Source of the DNA: Hippophae tibetana
Taxonomy: Eukaryota; Streptophyta; Magnoliopsida; Rosales; Elaeagnaceae
Direction: 5' to 3'
Length of the DNA stretch: 64,000 nucleotides
Assembly: GCA_037013495.1 (NCBI GenBank)
Contig: CM072808.1
Span: 46,362,068-46,426,067 of the forward strand
The number at the start of each line of letters is the position of its first letter. The first letter of the stretch is position 1. Positions 61,725-64,000 of this stretch are shown here, piece by piece. The translations under genes and the position numbers were made by a program. The notes under the pieces were generated by a model that was not told where the DNA came from, searched no databases, and saw only the letters and a program-made list of their open reading frames with translations.

Positions 61725-62935
61725 TTTCCGTCTGTATAAGCTTTGCTCTATGTACTTGATGATCTCTCTGTTTTAGAAGAGGTACATTATTTGTGAGTTT
61801 TATGGCTTATGATGATAACAATGTGTATGTTTATTTCACTTTTAAGTTTATAATATTAGAAGTTCAGTTCAATGCTTATTCAAATTTGTTTGGTTGGAGT
61901 ATATACAAAATGCTATGCTTTGTTTGGCTGCAAGGAACACTTAGGAAGAGAAATTTATCAATTTTATATCATGGGGGGATTATTGTTACATTGGGTATAA
62001 ATGTATTTGAAAAACCCCAAAAGTCTCCCTTTTTGTTTTCTTCCAGATTCCACTGAGCTTTGTGTTTGGTTAGAAGTATGTAATGCATTAAGTTTGGCAA
62101 TTTACTAGATCGAGTATTTATCTTCAATAGTGTGTGATGAGAGTGTCTTTGTAAGGTACAATGAAAATTGTGGGTTTTGAGTTTGATGAATCAAAGAGTG
62201 CTTTTTTATATTTTATAAATTCAAGTAATTTTACATAACTATGTTAAATTGCTCTTGATCTGCTGTTCTACCTTCCATGTGCTTGGCCAAAATATTATGT
62301 GGGAATTTGTCTTACTTTGGAATAATTTATAATGCTAGAAAAAATATAAGAGATGCATTGCTTACTGCTTAGGTGTTTTGCTGCAGTGAACAACGTGAGG
62401 CAATTTTCAAAAATAGTTGATAGAGTTAGAACTGCAAATGGCAGATTCAAGTCATGTAGGGATCAGAAAAGGAGAGAAACGAGAAATTGTTAGATTCAAA
62501 TTGAAGTCTTTTTGCATCAGTATTGGTGAAGAGAGAGATGGTTTCTGTTTGATCAAATCATCTCAGCTTTTTAGCAAAAGCTCAAACCAGATTATCAAGC
62601 TGAGCATATGTTGGATGTTGTTGTGGTAGAAGATAAACTGGTTTGATTTGATTTGATTATTCATGTCAACTAGGATGGCCACAAATTTATCGATTTTTAG
62701 TTGAGTGTTGTAACAATTTTGCTAAAAGCTAGTCATTTGTACTTAACTACCTTTATTTATTGGTCTTATAGCTCTAGGTGGTTCTCTCTTTGGTGAGTAT
62801 AATTTGCGAAGAGTAAATTGGAAACCAAGTTGAGACATAACCATATCACTTTATTCTGGGATCTTGCAATATTCTTGCATATGCCCATATTTGGTCCTTC
62901 GACTTCTTTTTTTTAGTTGTGAACATTTTAAATTT
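61725..62935. other. region downstream of S31, no further gene recognised
   Basis: Moderately AT-rich, probably the 3' UTR of S31 followed by intergenic DNA. Short open frames (e.g. 61793-62056 and 62417-62629) resemble no family. Confidence 0.5.
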
Positions 62936-63237
62936 GACCAATTATGTCCATTGTGAACTCGGTCTTCCTTAGATTGGATTCCGTTCCATCAGGCTCGTCG
63001 AGATCACTATCGATCTCAATTGGTCTATTTATTCCGATGGCGTGGAACTTTAACAGCCTTCTGATGATCCATTTTATAAGCGACTTTAACAGCCTTCTGA
63101 TGATCCATTTTATAAGTGACTTTAACAGCCTTCAGCTGAGAGACATCATCACGTGGGTCAGGACCCCAAGCGTCTATAGCTCTCAGTCCAATTTTTTGGA
63201 TCTTTAATTTTGGACCAATTATGTCCATTGTGAACTC
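62936..63237. repeat. block bounded by 25-bp direct repeats with an internal 36-bp tandem repeat
   Basis: The 25-bp sequence starting GACCAATTATGTCCATTGTG and ending AACTC occurs at 62936-62960 and 63213-63237. Between them a 36-bp unit (ACTTTAACAGCCTTCTGATG...) is repeated at 63047, 63083 and 63119 (last partial). On the minus strand the array reads as a 12-residue repeat (KAVKVAYKMDHQ), probably fortuitously. Perhaps a remnant of a repeated element. Confidence 0.75.
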
Positions 63238-63451
63238 CCACCATTCGAAAGTTGTTCGAATCTTGAAAAGGTTATGAACTAAATTATGGACTAAATCAGT
63301 ACAGTTATTTAGGACTAAATTGGTAGAAAGTGCATGCATAACATGAAGACCCCAAAGACACAATCCAGTTCACACACATGCCTTGAATATATAGAGAAAT
63401 TTTTTGGCGTCTTAGTCTTAAAGGAGCTACATCTGATATCTTACTATTATT

Positions 63452-64000
63452 TCAAACAAAACTTTTAACGTCAGTTGTGCTAGCTTTATAGAAGATGATT
63501 CTTGTCTTCACATTTTCCTGCAACTTCCCTAGCAAATATAGTGCTAGGTCTGCAAGTATGGCAAGTCCAATTACGAAATAGACCGAACCGAACACAATGG
63601 TGACAATCCCGAATGGGAGAGCTAAGGGTAAATGTCTCTGGTCACTTGTAGGCTCAGTTGCAATCCTAAATCCCGTGTAAGTTTCCCATACTAGCATAAC
63701 CATTGTGATCGTAGTTGTGAAGATTTGACAGATAGCTGCACAAATTGTCTTCCTCTCTCCACCTTGGTGGATTTGGGTTCTGTCCTTGTTTTGAATCTGT
63801 TCTGACAAACTGAGAAACAAGTTTACAAGTATAGGAATGCCAAGAGCAACAAACACTAACCCAAAGAGCATAGTTACAACACCAACATGAAAGCTCCAGC
63901 TACTGTTGATATCTTCATCTCCTGCTTCTGTGGCCACTTTAAATCCACAATGAACAATTAATAACAGGATAAGCATGGAAATGAGATAAAGAGATATGAA
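63452..64000 (-). CDS. membrane protein with duplicated domain, 5' part beyond the window
   Basis: Stop TGA at 63452-63454. The frame stays open to the window edge, so the 5' end is probably missing; the first Met visible in the window gives 174 aa. I do not recognise the family. The protein is strongly hydrophobic with several membrane segments and shows two similar halves about 91 residues apart. The first has CGFKVATEAGDE, then FHVGVVTMLFGLVFVALGIP and ILVNLFLSL; the second has TGFRIATEPTSD, then LPFGIVTIVFGSVYFVIGLA and ILADLALYL. A hydrophilic linker (EQIQNKDRTQIHQGGERK) joins them. The sharing of G-F-[KR]-[VI]-A-T-E and [FG]-[IV]-V-T--FG suggests internal duplication. An intron is not needed in the part seen. 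Confidence 0.7.
   Translation of the reverse strand, partial: FISLYLISMLILLLIVHCGFKVATEAGDEDINSSWSFHVGVVTMLFGLVFVALGIPILVNLFLSLSEQIQNKDRTQIHQGGERKTICAAICQIFTTTITMVMLVWETYTGFRIATEPTSDQRHLPLALPFGIVTIVFGSVYFVIGLAILADLALYLLGKLQENVKTRIIFYKASTTDVKSFV

Overview
The window is plant nuclear DNA, very probably from a eudicot. Genes have plant-type GT-AG introns, and long A+T-rich intergenic stretches carry AT microsatellites, MITE-like elements and two Ty1/copia retrotransposons primed by initiator tRNA-Met. Every recognised protein belongs to a plant family: a class II BPC/GAGA-binding factor, arginine decarboxylase, an aldose-6-phosphate reductase-type aldo-keto reductase, V-ATPase subunit c, UFD1, an RTNLB reticulon and mitochondrial ribosomal protein S31. 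I cannot name the species.

Layout. 0.2-2.6 kb: a BPC6-like transcription factor (-) with a short first coding exon, a probable leader intron and a MITE-like insertion. 4.7-9.9 kb: a decayed copia element (-) enclosed by an unusual 49-bp direct repeat. 12.1-15.9 kb: a six-exon aldo-keto reductase (-) with an apparent GC-AG intron. 16-22 kb: gene-poor AT-rich DNA with a dispersed repeat and a coding ghost. 23.2-26.0 kb: intronless arginine decarboxylase (-) with a long leader holding a small uORF and a GC-rich hairpin. About 26.2-36.9 kb: a diverged tandem segmental duplication (unit about 5.4 kb), with different later insertions in each copy. 37.8 kb: a C24 run. 41.6-43.2 kb: V-ATPase subunit c (-). 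45.4-50.6 kb: UFD1 (+), whose start codon stands alone at the end of a leader exon. 51.6-56.8 kb: a second copia element (-) with a clean 5-bp target duplication and LTRs built on a minisatellite. 57.2-59.5 kb: a reticulon-like gene (-). 61.4 kb: mitochondrial S31 (+). 63.5-64.0 kb: the 3' part of an unrecognised membrane-protein gene (-) with an internal duplication.

The genes are unrelated single-copy plant genes, not an operon or cluster. The structural interest lies in the 49-bp repeat around the first retroelement, the tandem duplication with its conserved GC-rich islands, the inverted pair of about 0.65-kb repeats, and the leader architecture of the decarboxylase gene. Exon boundaries were placed by hand from splice consensus, reading frame and family similarity; no alignment software was used. 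No tRNA, rRNA, CRISPR or bacterial-type feature was seen.
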